Shown piece by piece: positions 35,296-43,458 of a stretch of DNA of 64,000 bases; positions within the stretch are counted from its first letter, which is position 1; every line of letters starts with the position of its first letter. Where the stretch lies: positions 120,216 to 184,215 of the forward strand of contig CAZGHN010000004.1 of NCBI GenBank assembly GCA_964525555.1. The letters run 5' to 3'. The notes under the pieces are model-generated. The model saw only the letters and a list, made by a program, of their open reading frames with translations. It did not search any database and was not told where the DNA came from. The stretch is from JAFGHJ01 sp964525555 (GTDB lineage Bacteria; Hydrothermota; UBA3072). The position numbers were made by a program, and so were the translations under genes.

Positions 35296-36328
35296 TTCTT
35301 TCCTCTATCATATATATATTATAATCCTTGTCTTTTTTGAAATCTTCGCTTGTAGTTGTAATTAAGACCTGTTTTGATTTTTTCAGAAACTCAGATAAAG
35401 AATTAGAGTTCTTTTTATCCAATCCACCTAACATCTCATCTATAAGGAATATGGGTTCTTCTTCTCTTATATCGTTCAATATTCGCGAGACAGCCATTTT
35501 TAAAGATGAAGTTAGTAATTTCTTTATACCGAAAGAAGATGTTATCTTCGCGTGGTGATTATCAATCTTAAGTAAGATATCATCTCTATGTGGCCCAAGT
35601 AATGTGTAACCTTTTTCTATTTCTTGTTGCCTTTTTTTCTTGAAATCCGCTTCTATATTGTTATAATCGGTACTAGGCATATATTCTATTGTTACAGTTT
35701 TTCCCGTAAGTTGCCCAAATATTTCCTGTGCGTAGAAGGATAGATTCTTTATGAAGAGATTTCTTGCTTCCATTATAGGATAGATTGACTTAGTCAATTG
35801 ATTTTCCCATAGTTCGAAATTGTTGATTTTTCTCCCCCTTTTTGCGTTAAAAAGAAGTCTATTCCTCTGTTTTTTTGCCCTATTATATTCATATAGATAA
35901 TAAAGGTATTTTCTATCATATAAAGAAATACTTATATTCATGAAGTATCGCCTGTTTGAAGGACCTCCATTTATTATTTCCACATCCTCGTTAGTTAGGG
36001 CAATGACGGGAATTGTACCAAAAGCTTCTTTTAAGCTATTCTGTTCCAAGTCGTTAATAAAAACTTTCTTTTTTCCCGAATATTTAATCTTAACTTCTGT
36101 ATCTCCATAATTTCCTGAAAGTGTTAAGAAATCCTCGTCGAAGTGAATAAGATTTTCCATTTTTTGTGTTCGAAAGGACCCGAAAGTAGAGAGGAAATAA
36201 ACCATCTCGACAAGGTTAGTCTTTCCTACGCTGTTGTTTCCTATGATTAAATTCCTCCCTTCAACAAGATCCAAGTTGAGATCTCTAAAATTTCGAAAAT
36301 TCTTGCAATATATGCTTTCAAGGAACAT
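35246..36328 (-). CDS. recF: DNA replication and repair protein RecF
   Basis: SMC-like ATPase that helps RecOR load RecA at gaps. 360 residues. Walker A GNNSVGKTNLVE at about 30; FLSTFGSFR, NRRYFMNISISL and LLGPHRDDI are family segments. The signature region SSFGIKKLLTSSLKMA replaces the usual LSxGQQ(R/K) and has lost the Gln, and Walker B reads FLIDEMLGGLD. The protein is therefore divergent but complete. The ATG is 12 bp after the -10 box with no Shine-Dalgarno sequence. dnaA and dnaN, common upstream neighbours, are absent. Confidence 0.92.
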   Translation of the reverse strand: MFLESIYCKNFRNFRDLNLDLVEGRNLIIGNNSVGKTNLVEMVYFLSTFGSFRTQKMENLIHFDEDFLTLSGNYGDTEVKIKYSGKKKVFINDLEQNSLKEAFGTIPVIALTNEDVEIINGGPSNRRYFMNISISLYDRKYLYYLYEYNRAKKQRNRLLFNAKRGRKINNFELWENQLTKSIYPIMEARNLFIKNLSFYAQEIFGQLTGKTVTIEYMPSTDYNNIEADFKKKRQQEIEKGYTLLGPHRDDILLKIDNHHAKITSSFGIKKLLTSSLKMAVSRILNDIREEEPIFLIDEMLGGLDKKNSNSLSEFLKKSKQVLITTTSEDFKKDKDYNIYMIEERNGSPLIRKCTEKIHTF

Positions 36329-36340
36329 TTCTTATACGCA

Positions 36341-36369
36341 AATATATATAAAAAACCTAATTAGTCAAG
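36341..36369 (-). promoter_or_regulatory. Promoter of recF-DUF721-gyrB
   Basis: Minus strand: TTGACT (36364-36369) preceded by CCC, 17-bp spacer, TATATT (36341-36346). The recF ATG is 12 bp away, giving a ~5-nt leader. Confidence 0.7.
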
Positions 36370-36599
36370 GGATGTTTTGGGCTTAAAATTAGTAAATCAG
36401 TGTTATAGATTCTTCGAATCAGGAACATAGTCTCTAGTCTTCAGTCACCAGCTAATATTAGGGTTTAGGATTTAGGGGTTGGGATTTAGGAAACAACGAA
36501 AAAACTTAGTGTCTTGGTGTCTTTGTGGCTATTCTGAGGTGTTGGGATGGGATTCTGATTCCTGGATTCTGGATTCTTTTTTACATTATTTCTAGGAGG
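36370..36599. repeat. Repeat words between divergent operons
   Basis: A TAGATTCTTCGAATC palindromic word (about 36406-36420; relatives at about 50993 and 52940), AGTCTCTAGTCTTCAGTCACC (36430), GGGTTTAGGATTTAGGGG (36462), GTGTCTTGGTGTCTTTGTGG (36512) and GGATTCTGATTCCTGGATTC words (36550-36578). No gene. Confidence 0.6.
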
Positions 36600-36627
36600 T
36601 TGACAAAAAAGGGTTTTTTTTTATTTT
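36600..36627 (+). promoter_or_regulatory. Promoter of the yceD-rpmF-plsX-fab-etf-gyrA run
   Basis: TTGACA (36600-36605), 16-bp spacer, TATTTT (36622-36627); the ATG at 36637 is 9 bp away and lacks a Shine-Dalgarno sequence. The AGGAGG just ahead of the -35 box is not positioned for any start codon. Confidence 0.6.
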
Positions 36628-36636
36628 ATAGGCATT

Positions 36637-37125
36637 ATGGATGTGCTTATTAATGTAGGAAACCTTCCCCAAAATGGAAGTAACGTTGAATTACATCTAA
36701 AAAAAGCTGAAGTTTCTATTAGGGAGCTCAAGGGTGATGCAGTTTTAAGTGTTAAGGTAATTAAAAGTGGCAACTCTTATGATGTAGAAGGTTTCATAGA
36801 ATATGATTTATTGCTTGAGTGTTCTCGATGCCTCGGTGAAATAATACGGCAAGAGCGTCGAAGTTTTCACTTAGAGGTTAAAGAGAAGAAGAGTGGTACT
36901 ATTGATGGTAAATATACAAGAGAAGAGGACGAATCTGAGATATTATATAATATAGAAAATAATTGCATAAATTTAGGGCCCTTTATTCGTGATGAAATAA
37001 TTCTTTCTATACCGATGAAGCCGCTTTGTGACGAAGAATGTAAGGGTCTTTGTGTTATTTGTGGTGCAGACCTTAACAAATCTACTTGCAGGCATAGCAA
37101 AAATAAGGAAAAAAGTCTTACTTAG
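36637..37125 (+). CDS. yceD: YceD/DUF177 family protein
   Basis: 162 residues. The middle carries LLLECSRCLGEI and the end IPMKPLCDEECKGLCVICGADLNKS: the Cys set of the DUF177 family, which almost always precedes rpmF. Plant and bacterial members have been linked to 23S rRNA maturation; the mechanism is not established. First gene of the long lipid/etf/gyrA run, with a predicted near-leaderless start. rpmF follows 29 bp downstream. Confidence 0.93.
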   Translation: MDVLINVGNLPQNGSNVELHLKKAEVSIRELKGDAVLSVKVIKSGNSYDVEGFIEYDLLLECSRCLGEIIRQERRSFHLEVKEKKSGTIDGKYTREEDESEILYNIENNCINLGPFIRDEIILSIPMKPLCDEECKGLCVICGADLNKSTCRHSKNKEKSLT

Positions 37126-37154
37126 TTAAACTCAGAGAAAAATCGGAGGATTTT

Positions 37155-37340
37155 ATGCCAGTTCCAAAAAGAAGATCGTCAAGAGTTAGAGGAAGAAAAA
37201 GAAGGACTCATTGGAAAATTAAGGAAATGAACCTAGTTGAATGCTCTCATTGTCATTCGTTGACTAAACCTCACAGAGTTTGTCCTAAATGTGGATATTA
37301 TAAGGGTCGTCTGGTCTTAAAGGGTCTAGAAGAAGCTTAA
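37155..37340 (+). CDS. rpmF: 50S ribosomal protein L32, zinc-binding form
   Basis: 61 residues beginning MPVPKRRSSRVRGRKRRTHW, the standard L32 start. Four Cys (CSHC...CPKC) form the zinc ribbon, so this is the C+ form. GGAGG lies ahead of the ATG. The stop overlaps the plsX ATG by one base (TAATG). The yceD-rpmF-plsX order is a classic one. Confidence 0.97.
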   Translation: MPVPKRRSSRVRGRKRRTHWKIKEMNLVECSHCHSLTKPHRVCPKCGYYKGRLVLKGLEEA

Positions 37341-38314
37341 TGAGAATTGCTGTTGATGTTATGGGGGGTGATTATGCTCCCCGTAAGATTATTGATGGTG
37401 CCAAGCTTGCCTATGAGGAATTGGGTAATCTTGTAGAGATTCAGCTTGTAGGGAATAAAGAAATAATTAAGAATTTCAACGTACCAGAGAATTTTTCTAT
37501 TGTGGATACATCTCAGATAGTAAATGCCGGGGAGCCTCCATTGGAGGCATTTCGGAAAAAGAAAGATTCTTCTCTTGCAAGAGCGGTAGAACTGCAGCAA
37601 AGTGGTGCTGCGAATGTTACAATTTCCGCAGGAAATACAGGTGCCGCCGTAGCTTTTTCTATACTTACTTTAGGTAGGTTGGAAGGTGTAGATAGGCCTG
37701 GCCTGGCTACTTTTTTCCCAACAAAGAAAGGGAAGGTTCTTGTGCTTGACGTTGGGGCAAATTCCGGAGTAAAACCGCTAAACCTTAGGGATTTTGGAGT
37801 TATGGGTTCTTTGTATCTTGAAAAGGTATTTAACTTGAACAGTCCTACGGTTGGGTTGCTTTCGATGGGGAGAGAAGATACCAAAGGTGGTAAAAGTGTA
37901 AAAGAAGCCCATAACATGCTTTCAGAAGCAAATATAAATTTCGTAGGTAATGTAGAAGGTTATGATGTACTAAACGGTGATGTGAATGTTGTGGTTTGTG
38001 ACGGATTTACAGGTAACGCCGTCTTAAAATTCTCAGAATCGATGGTAGATTTCGTTGTTTCAGAGATAACAGAAGGCATTTCAAAAAATTTTATTGCAAC
38101 TATTGGGGGTCTACTGATTAGGCCTGTAATCAAAAATTTAATGAAAAAAGTAAATTATGAAGAGTACGGCGGAGCTGTATTGTTGGGTATCAACGGTATT
38201 ACAGTAATCTGCCATGGAAGATCTAATGAGAGAGCAATTAAAAGTGCTATTATTAAAGGATATAAGTTTTACGATTTAAAAGTTAATTCTTTAATACAAG
38301 AGAGTTTAAGTTGA
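37340..38314 (+). CDS. plsX: Phosphate acyltransferase PlsX
   Basis: Makes acyl-phosphate from acyl-ACP for phospholipid synthesis. 324 residues. MRIAVDVMGGDYAPRKIIDGA at the start, SAGNTGA, RPGLATFFP, LDVGANSG, EDTKGG and CDGFTGNAVLKFSE are family motifs, followed by YGGAVLLGINGITVICHGRS. It overlaps rpmF and fabD by one and one base (TGATG). fabH, which often follows plsX, is not in this cluster. Confidence 0.97.
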   Translation: MRIAVDVMGGDYAPRKIIDGAKLAYEELGNLVEIQLVGNKEIIKNFNVPENFSIVDTSQIVNAGEPPLEAFRKKKDSSLARAVELQQSGAANVTISAGNTGAAVAFSILTLGRLEGVDRPGLATFFPTKKGKVLVLDVGANSGVKPLNLRDFGVMGSLYLEKVFNLNSPTVGLLSMGREDTKGGKSVKEAHNMLSEANINFVGNVEGYDVLNGDVNVVVCDGFTGNAVLKFSESMVDFVVSEITEGISKNFIATIGGLLIRPVIKNLMKKVNYEEYGGAVLLGINGITVICHGRSNERAIKSAIIKGYKFYDLKVNSLIQESLS

Positions 38315-39216
38315 TGAAGACAGCACTTCTTTTTCCCGGTCAGGGGATACAAAGAGTTGGTATGGGAAAAGATTTATATGAAGAATTTTCCGTTGCGAGA
38401 GATTATTATAATGATGCTGATAAGAAACTTGGTTTTTCTTTAAAAAAGATTTCTTTTGAAGGGCCCGTCGATATTCTAACAGAAGCGAGAAACGCGCAGG
38501 TTGCGATACTTTTAAATTCATTTGTGCTTTTTAATATTGTAAAAGATAAACTTGATTTTTGTTGCGTTGCTGGCCACAGTCTAGGTGAATATACAGCTCA
38601 TCTCGTTGCCGGAACTTTTAGTTTTGCAGATGCTTTACACCTGGTTCGTTTTAGAGGAGAATTAATGAGTAATACAAGGCAGGGAATTATGAGTGCTGTG
38701 ATAGGGCTTCCCTCTGAGAAAGTTGTCGAGACTGTAAGTTGTATACCTGGTGTTGTTAAAGCCGCAAATTTTAATACCCCACTTCAAACAGTAATTACAG
38801 GAGAAATAGAAGCTGTTAAATGTGCAGAAAAAAATTTAAAAGCAGAAGGTGCTAAAATTATACCTCTTTCGGTTTCTGGAGCTTTCCATTCACCTCTTAT
38901 GGAGCGAGTTACAACTCCCTTCAAAAAAGTTCTTTCTAAGACTGAAATAAGAGAGCCCTCGGTACCTGTGTATTCAAATGTTACCGGGGAGAAAGTTACT
39001 GAAGCTTCTGAAATATTGGATACTTTAGGTTCACAGATCGAGAAACCCGTACGCTGGGTCGAAACTCTTCAAAATATGAGAAAAGATGGGGTGGGGCGTT
39101 TTATTGAGATTGGATGCCGAAGCGTTTTAACGAAAATGGTAAAAAATACACTTGACAAAGTAGAAACAATGAGTATTTCTTATCCAAAAGATTTAAGGGG
39201 GATTCTTAGTGAATAA
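38314..39216 (+). CDS. fabD: Malonyl-CoA:ACP transacylase
   Basis: Loads malonyl groups onto ACP. 300 residues. LLFPGQGIQRVGMGKDL at the start, nucleophile Ser89 in GHSLGEY, the RGELM arginine and the His of SGAFHSPLM, and YSNVTG near residue 225. The ATG at 38314 overlaps the plsX stop. It overlaps the GTG start of fabG by 8 bp. Confidence 0.96.
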   Translation: MKTALLFPGQGIQRVGMGKDLYEEFSVARDYYNDADKKLGFSLKKISFEGPVDILTEARNAQVAILLNSFVLFNIVKDKLDFCCVAGHSLGEYTAHLVAGTFSFADALHLVRFRGELMSNTRQGIMSAVIGLPSEKVVETVSCIPGVVKAANFNTPLQTVITGEIEAVKCAEKNLKAEGAKIIPLSVSGAFHSPLMERVTTPFKKVLSKTEIREPSVPVYSNVTGEKVTEASEILDTLGSQIEKPVRWVETLQNMRKDGVGRFIEIGCRSVLTKMVKNTLDKVETMSISYPKDLRGILSE

Positions 39217-39937
39217 AAAATTAGCTTTGATTACCGGAGGTGCAAAAGGAATTGGAAAAGGCATAACCTTGAAACTCGCCTCGGACGGTATAAATTGTGT
39301 AATTTTTGATGTTCAAGACGCATCGGATGTTGTAAAAGAAGCTAAAAATTTGGGAGTCGAAGCGGTTTTTATGAAAGTCGACGTAACTGATTCCCATGCT
39401 GTAAATTCTGCTGTCTCAGAAGTCAGCTCTTCAGTGGGAGAAATAAATATTTTGGTCAACAATGCTGGTATTACGCGAGACAATTTACTTATGAGAATGA
39501 AAGAAGAAGATTGGGATAAGGTTTTACAAATAAATTTAAAAGGAGTTTTTAATTGTACTAAAGCCGTTATCCGCGGAATGATGAGTGCTCGTTGGGGGAG
39601 AATTGTTTCTGTATCTTCGGTAGTTGGAGTTATGGGGAATGCCGGGCAGGCAAATTATGCTGCTTCAAAAGCAGGAATAATTGGATTTACAAAATCAATA
39701 GCCAGAGAAGTTGGTTCTAGAAATATTACCGCTAATGCTATAGCCCCCGGTTTTATAAAAACCGAAATGACAGATAGGCTTCCTGAGGAAGTGAGAAATG
39801 ATTATCTGTCAAGAATACCTCTCGGTAAATTTGGAGAGGTTGAAGATATTTGTAACCTGGTTAACTTTCTTGTTTCTGAAGAATCTTCTTATATTACCGG
39901 ACAGGTTATTCAGGTTGACGGAGGTCTTCTAACTTAA
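39209..39937 (+). CDS. fabG: 3-oxoacyl-ACP reductase
   Basis: NADPH-dependent short-chain dehydrogenase in fatty acid elongation. 242 residues. Cofactor motif TGGAKGIG, NNAGITRDNLLMRM, catalytic Ser of VSSVVG and YAASKAG (Tyr/Lys), PGFIKTEMT and the C-terminal YITGQVIQVDGGL, all diagnostic for FabG. The start is GTG with GGGGG upstream. Ahead of acpP by 23 bp. Confidence 0.96.
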   Translation: MNKKLALITGGAKGIGKGITLKLASDGINCVIFDVQDASDVVKEAKNLGVEAVFMKVDVTDSHAVNSAVSEVSSSVGEINILVNNAGITRDNLLMRMKEEDWDKVLQINLKGVFNCTKAVIRGMMSARWGRIVSVSSVVGVMGNAGQANYAASKAGIIGFTKSIAREVGSRNITANAIAPGFIKTEMTDRLPEEVRNDYLSRIPLGKFGEVEDICNLVNFLVSEESSYITGQVIQVDGGLLT

Positions 39938-39960
39938 AATAAAGAAGAGGAGGTTTCTGT

Positions 39961-40194
39961 ATGGCTTTAATGGAAAAGGTAAAAAAGATTATTGTTGAGC
40001 AGTTAGGTGTTGACGAGGCTGAAGTTACACCAGAAGCGCATTTTATAGATGATCTCGGTGCTGATTCTCTAGATACTGTTGAGTTGATTCTCTCTTTTGA
40101 GGAAGAGTTCGATATAAGTATTCCTGATGAAGACGCTGAGAAGTTGGAAACTGTTGGTAAAGCAGTTGATTATTTAAAGGCACATATAGAGTAA
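39961..40194 (+). CDS. acpP: Acyl carrier protein
   Basis: 77-residue acidic helical protein. The phosphopantetheine site is the Ser of GADSLDTVEL, and the flanking FIDDLG and EEEFDISIPDEDAEKL are typical. AGGAGG ahead of the ATG is strong, fitting its high expression. fabF starts 5 bp after the stop. Confidence 0.98.
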   Translation: MALMEKVKKIIVEQLGVDEAEVTPEAHFIDDLGADSLDTVELILSFEEEFDISIPDEDAEKLETVGKAVDYLKAHIE

Positions 40195-40198
40195 TATA

Positions 40199-41437
40199 AT
40201 GCATCGTGTGGTCGTCACGGGGGTAGGTGCAGTTACTCCCGTTGGAATAGGATTCCAGGAATTCTGGGAGGCCCTTAAAAATGGAAAGAACGGGATTTCC
40301 AGAGTTACCAGATTTGATCCTTCTAATTTTAAAACTCAAATTGCCGGAGAGGTAAAGGACTTTGATCCTTCAAAGAGATTAAATGTCAAAGAAATTAGAA
40401 GGTTTGATTTGTTTACCCTCTATGCCCTTTATTCTACTGTTGAGGCTATCGAACATAGCGGTTTGGATCTAGAAAATCTGGATATGGACAGAGTTGGTGT
40501 TATTTACGCTTCCGGAATAGGAGGAGAGAATACCTGGGAAGCGGAACATACTAAATTAATGGAAAAAGGTCCCGGTAAGGTAAGTCCTTTCTTTATTCCT
40601 GCTCTTATCATAAATATGGCTGCCGGTATGATTGCGATGAGATTCGGATTCAGAGGCGTAAATTATGGTGTGGTTTCTGCCTGTTCTTCCTCCGGACATG
40701 CCTTAGGTGAGGCTTTCAGGAAAGTTCGCACAGGCGAAATGGACATAATCGTAGCGGGAGGAAGTGAGGCTTGCGTCGGTCCACTCGCTCTGGCTGGCTT
40801 TTGCGCTGCTAGGAGTTTGTCTACCAGGAATGATGCGCCGGAAAAGGCTAGTAGACCTTTTGACAAAGAAAGAGACGGATTCGTTATGTCTGAGGGTGCT
40901 GGGACTCTAATTCTTGAAAGTTTAGAAAGCGCTAAAAAAAGAGGAGCTACGATATACGGTGAGATTGTCGGATACGGAGCTTCAAATGATGCTTACCATA
41001 TTACCGCACCTAACGAAACAGGAGAGCCGCAGGCAATGTCGATGAAAAGAGCTATGGAAGACGGAAATATAAAAAAAGAGGAAGTTGACTACATAAATGC
41101 GCATGGTACATCGACAGTTCTGAATGATAAGGTGGAAACCAAGGTGATAAAGAAAGTTTTCGGAGAGAGAGCAAAGACAATAAGTGTTTCTTCAAGTAAG
41201 TCTATGACCGGACATCTTTTGGGCGCAACAGCAGCCGTAGAAGCAATAGCATGTATTTTCAGTTTGCGTGAGGGAATTATTACACCAACAATTAATTATG
41301 AAATACCTGATGAGGAGTGTGATCTTAATTATACTCCCAATAAATCAGTGAAAAAGGATATAAATGTCGCCCTTTCAAACTCATTCGGTTTTGGCGGGCA
41401 CAATGTAACTCTTGCTTTTAGAAAATACGAGGAGTAG
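40199..41437 (+). CDS. fabF: 3-oxoacyl-ACP synthase II
   Basis: Condensing enzyme of fatty acid elongation. 412 residues. Catalytic Cys162 in SACSSSGHALG (usually TACATGxHA, so the loop is divergent), His302 in NAHGTST and His401 in NSFGFGGHN complete the Cys-His-His triad. GVIYASGIGG near residue 100 and SSSKSMTGHLLGATAAVEA are further family segments. Coupled to acpP and followed 3 bp later by etfB. It is the only KAS in the window. Confidence 0.95.
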   Translation: MHRVVVTGVGAVTPVGIGFQEFWEALKNGKNGISRVTRFDPSNFKTQIAGEVKDFDPSKRLNVKEIRRFDLFTLYALYSTVEAIEHSGLDLENLDMDRVGVIYASGIGGENTWEAEHTKLMEKGPGKVSPFFIPALIINMAAGMIAMRFGFRGVNYGVVSACSSSGHALGEAFRKVRTGEMDIIVAGGSEACVGPLALAGFCAARSLSTRNDAPEKASRPFDKERDGFVMSEGAGTLILESLESAKKRGATIYGEIVGYGASNDAYHITAPNETGEPQAMSMKRAMEDGNIKKEEVDYINAHGTSTVLNDKVETKVIKKVFGERAKTISVSSSKSMTGHLLGATAAVEAIACIFSLREGIITPTINYEIPDEECDLNYTPNKSVKKDINVALSNSFGFGGHNVTLAFRKYEE

Positions 41438-41440
41438 TAA

Positions 41441-42229
41441 GTGAAGGTAATAGTATGTATAAAGCAGGTTCCTGATCCCGAGCACGCGAAAATGGACGCG
41501 CAGTCAGGAACTGTCGTTCGTGAAGGCGTCGAGCTTATGATTAACCCTTTTGATCTTTATGCGGTTGAAGAAGGACTGCGTTTGAAAGAAAAAATAGGAG
41601 GAGAGGTAATTGCTGTTACTATGGGTCCGCCGCAGGCAGAAGAAGCTTTGAGAGAAGTTATCGGGATGGGAGTGGATCAGGCTATATTGTTAACCTCCAG
41701 GGATTTTGCCGGAGCCGATACGTGGGCTACTTCATATACTCTTGCTAAAGCCTGTGAGAAAGTAGGTGATTACGATTTGATTATTTGCGGGAAACAGGCT
41801 ATAGACGGTGATACTGCGCAGGTAGGTCCGGGTGTGGCAGCACAGCTTTCTATACCTCAGGTTACTTTTGTTAGAAAAATCGATGAGATTTCAGAAAAAA
41901 ATATTAAAGCGGAAAGACTGGTCGAAGGCGGTTATGAAGTTATTTCTTCACCGCTGCCCCTTTTGATTACTGTAGTAAAAGAGATAAATGAGCCCAGACT
42001 TCCAACATTAAAGGGAAGACTTAATGCTAAAAAAGCGGAAATTGCACATTGGGGCCCTGAAGATATAGGAGCAGATAAGGATAAGATTGGAATGAATGGT
42101 TCCCCTACAAAGGTTGATGAGATTTATACTCCGGATCTCTCAAAAGATGGTAAGATATTTAACATTGACGAGTTAGATGAAGCTGCTGCAGAAATTGTCA
42201 AAAAACAAAAAGAAATGGGGCTTATTTAA
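41441..42229 (+). CDS. etfB: Electron transfer flavoprotein subunit beta
   Basis: 262 residues. MKVIVCIKQVPDPEHAKMD at the start, NPFDLYAVEEGLRLKE, VTMGPPQAEEALREVIGMG, CGKQAIDGDTAQVGPGVA and NEPRLPTLKGRLNAKKAEI are typical EtfB segments. The last separates electron-bifurcating-type EtfB from plain mitochondrial ETF only weakly. Start GTG with GAGGAG upstream. It overlaps etfA by one base. Confidence 0.95.
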   Translation: MKVIVCIKQVPDPEHAKMDAQSGTVVREGVELMINPFDLYAVEEGLRLKEKIGGEVIAVTMGPPQAEEALREVIGMGVDQAILLTSRDFAGADTWATSYTLAKACEKVGDYDLIICGKQAIDGDTAQVGPGVAAQLSIPQVTFVRKIDEISEKNIKAERLVEGGYEVISSPLPLLITVVKEINEPRLPTLKGRLNAKKAEIAHWGPEDIGADKDKIGMNGSPTKVDEIYTPDLSKDGKIFNIDELDEAAAEIVKKQKEMGLI

Positions 42230-43458
42230 TGGGTATTCGAGTTATTAAGGATAAATGTACCGGTTGTGGTATTTGCTTTAAAATCTGCCAATATGGTGCT
42301 ATTAATATGATAGAGGAAGCACATACACTGGCAAATGGTAAAGAAGTTAAGAAGCTTGCCGTGATAGATCTCGAGAAGTGTACTCTTTGCAGCGAATGTG
42401 TTACGCCATGTCCTACAAGTGCTATCGAATTGAAAACGGAAACTCATAAATTTGAAGGTAAAGAGAATTATAAAGATGTGATGGTTTTTGCCGAACAGCG
42501 CAGGGATGAGCTCGAGGGTGCAGCGTTCGAACTCGTTGGAAAGGGAAGAGAATTGGCGGATAAACTTGGCGTAACTTTATATGCTTTACTTTTGGGTAAA
42601 GACCTGAGAGGTAAGGGGGAAAAACTTATTTCGTATGGCGCTGATAAAGTAATTGTAGTAAGAGATGATTCTTTATTTAATTTTTTGCCTGAGCCTTATA
42701 CGAATATTTTGATAGATATTATTAAAAAATATAAACCTTCGATTTTTCTTGCGCCTTCAACAACGCAAGGAAGAGCCCTTCTCTCCAGGACGGCAGGTAA
42801 AATTTATACAGGACTTACAGCCGATTGTACCGGGCTTGATGTTGATTCAAATGGTAACTTACTTCAGACCCGTCCGGCGTTTGGAGGTTCTATTAAAGCG
42901 AGAATTCTTACTCCAAATATGAGACCTCAGATGGCTACTGTACGCCCCAAGGTTTTTAAGCCTCTGGAGGAAGATACTAGTAGAAAGGTAGAAATTATAG
43001 AAGAAAAAGTAAAGGCTGGGTTACTGGAAAGTACGACAAAATTTGAAAAGTGGATTGAGGATACAACTTCAACAATTTCGATTGAAGATGCAGATATAAT
43101 TATTTCTGGAGGAAGAGGATTGGGCTGCAGTGATAATTTCAAAATTTTATTTGAACTGGCTGAAATTTTGGGTGCTGCGGTTGGAGCATCGAGACCTACG
43201 GTAGATGAGGGGTGGATTCCTTATTCTCATCAGGTTGGTCAAACAGGCAAAACCGTAGGACCTAAATTATATATAGCTGTTGGTATTAGTGGTGCAATAC
43301 AGCACCTTGAAGGAATGCGGAGTTCGGACTTTATAATTGCTATAAATAAAGACCCTGATGCTCCTATATTTAAAGTTGCGGATGTTGGGATCGTAGGGGA
43401 CCTTTTTGAAGTTATTCCCGTATTAAAAGAAAAACTAAAAGAAGCAGTAAATGGCTGA
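42229..43458 (+). CDS. etfA: Electron transfer flavoprotein subunit alpha with N-terminal 2x[4Fe-4S] ferredoxin
   Basis: 409 residues. An N-terminal ferredoxin domain (CTGCGICFKIC and CTLCSECVTPC, residues about 11-62) is fused to a normal EtfA. The EtfA part has ETF alpha/beta domain segments (LAPSTTQGRALLSR, LTADCTGL, TRPAFGG, PQMATVRP) and an FAD domain with SGGRGLG, ASRPTVDEGWIPYSHQVGQTGKTV, AVGISGAIQHLEGM and AINKDPDAPIF. Fd-EtfA fusions occur in bifurcating/confurcating systems of anaerobes (caffeyl-CoA reductase, lactate dehydrogenase). No dehydrogenase partner is adjacent. It overlaps gyrA by 8 bp. Confidence 0.94.
   Translation: MGIRVIKDKCTGCGICFKICQYGAINMIEEAHTLANGKEVKKLAVIDLEKCTLCSECVTPCPTSAIELKTETHKFEGKENYKDVMVFAEQRRDELEGAAFELVGKGRELADKLGVTLYALLLGKDLRGKGEKLISYGADKVIVVRDDSLFNFLPEPYTNILIDIIKKYKPSIFLAPSTTQGRALLSRTAGKIYTGLTADCTGLDVDSNGNLLQTRPAFGGSIKARILTPNMRPQMATVRPKVFKPLEEDTSRKVEIIEEKVKAGLLESTTKFEKWIEDTTSTISIEDADIIISGGRGLGCSDNFKILFELAEILGAAVGASRPTVDEGWIPYSHQVGQTGKTVGPKLYIAVGISGAIQHLEGMRSSDFIIAINKDPDAPIFKVADVGIVGDLFEVIPVLKEKLKEAVNG

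Noticed and set aside
36329..36636. Replication origin between recF and the fab cluster
   Set aside because: recF-gyrB genes often lie near oriC, but dnaA and dnaN are absent and I saw no clustered DnaA boxes (TTATCCACA); the gap is filled by repeat words. A GC-skew plot would decide.
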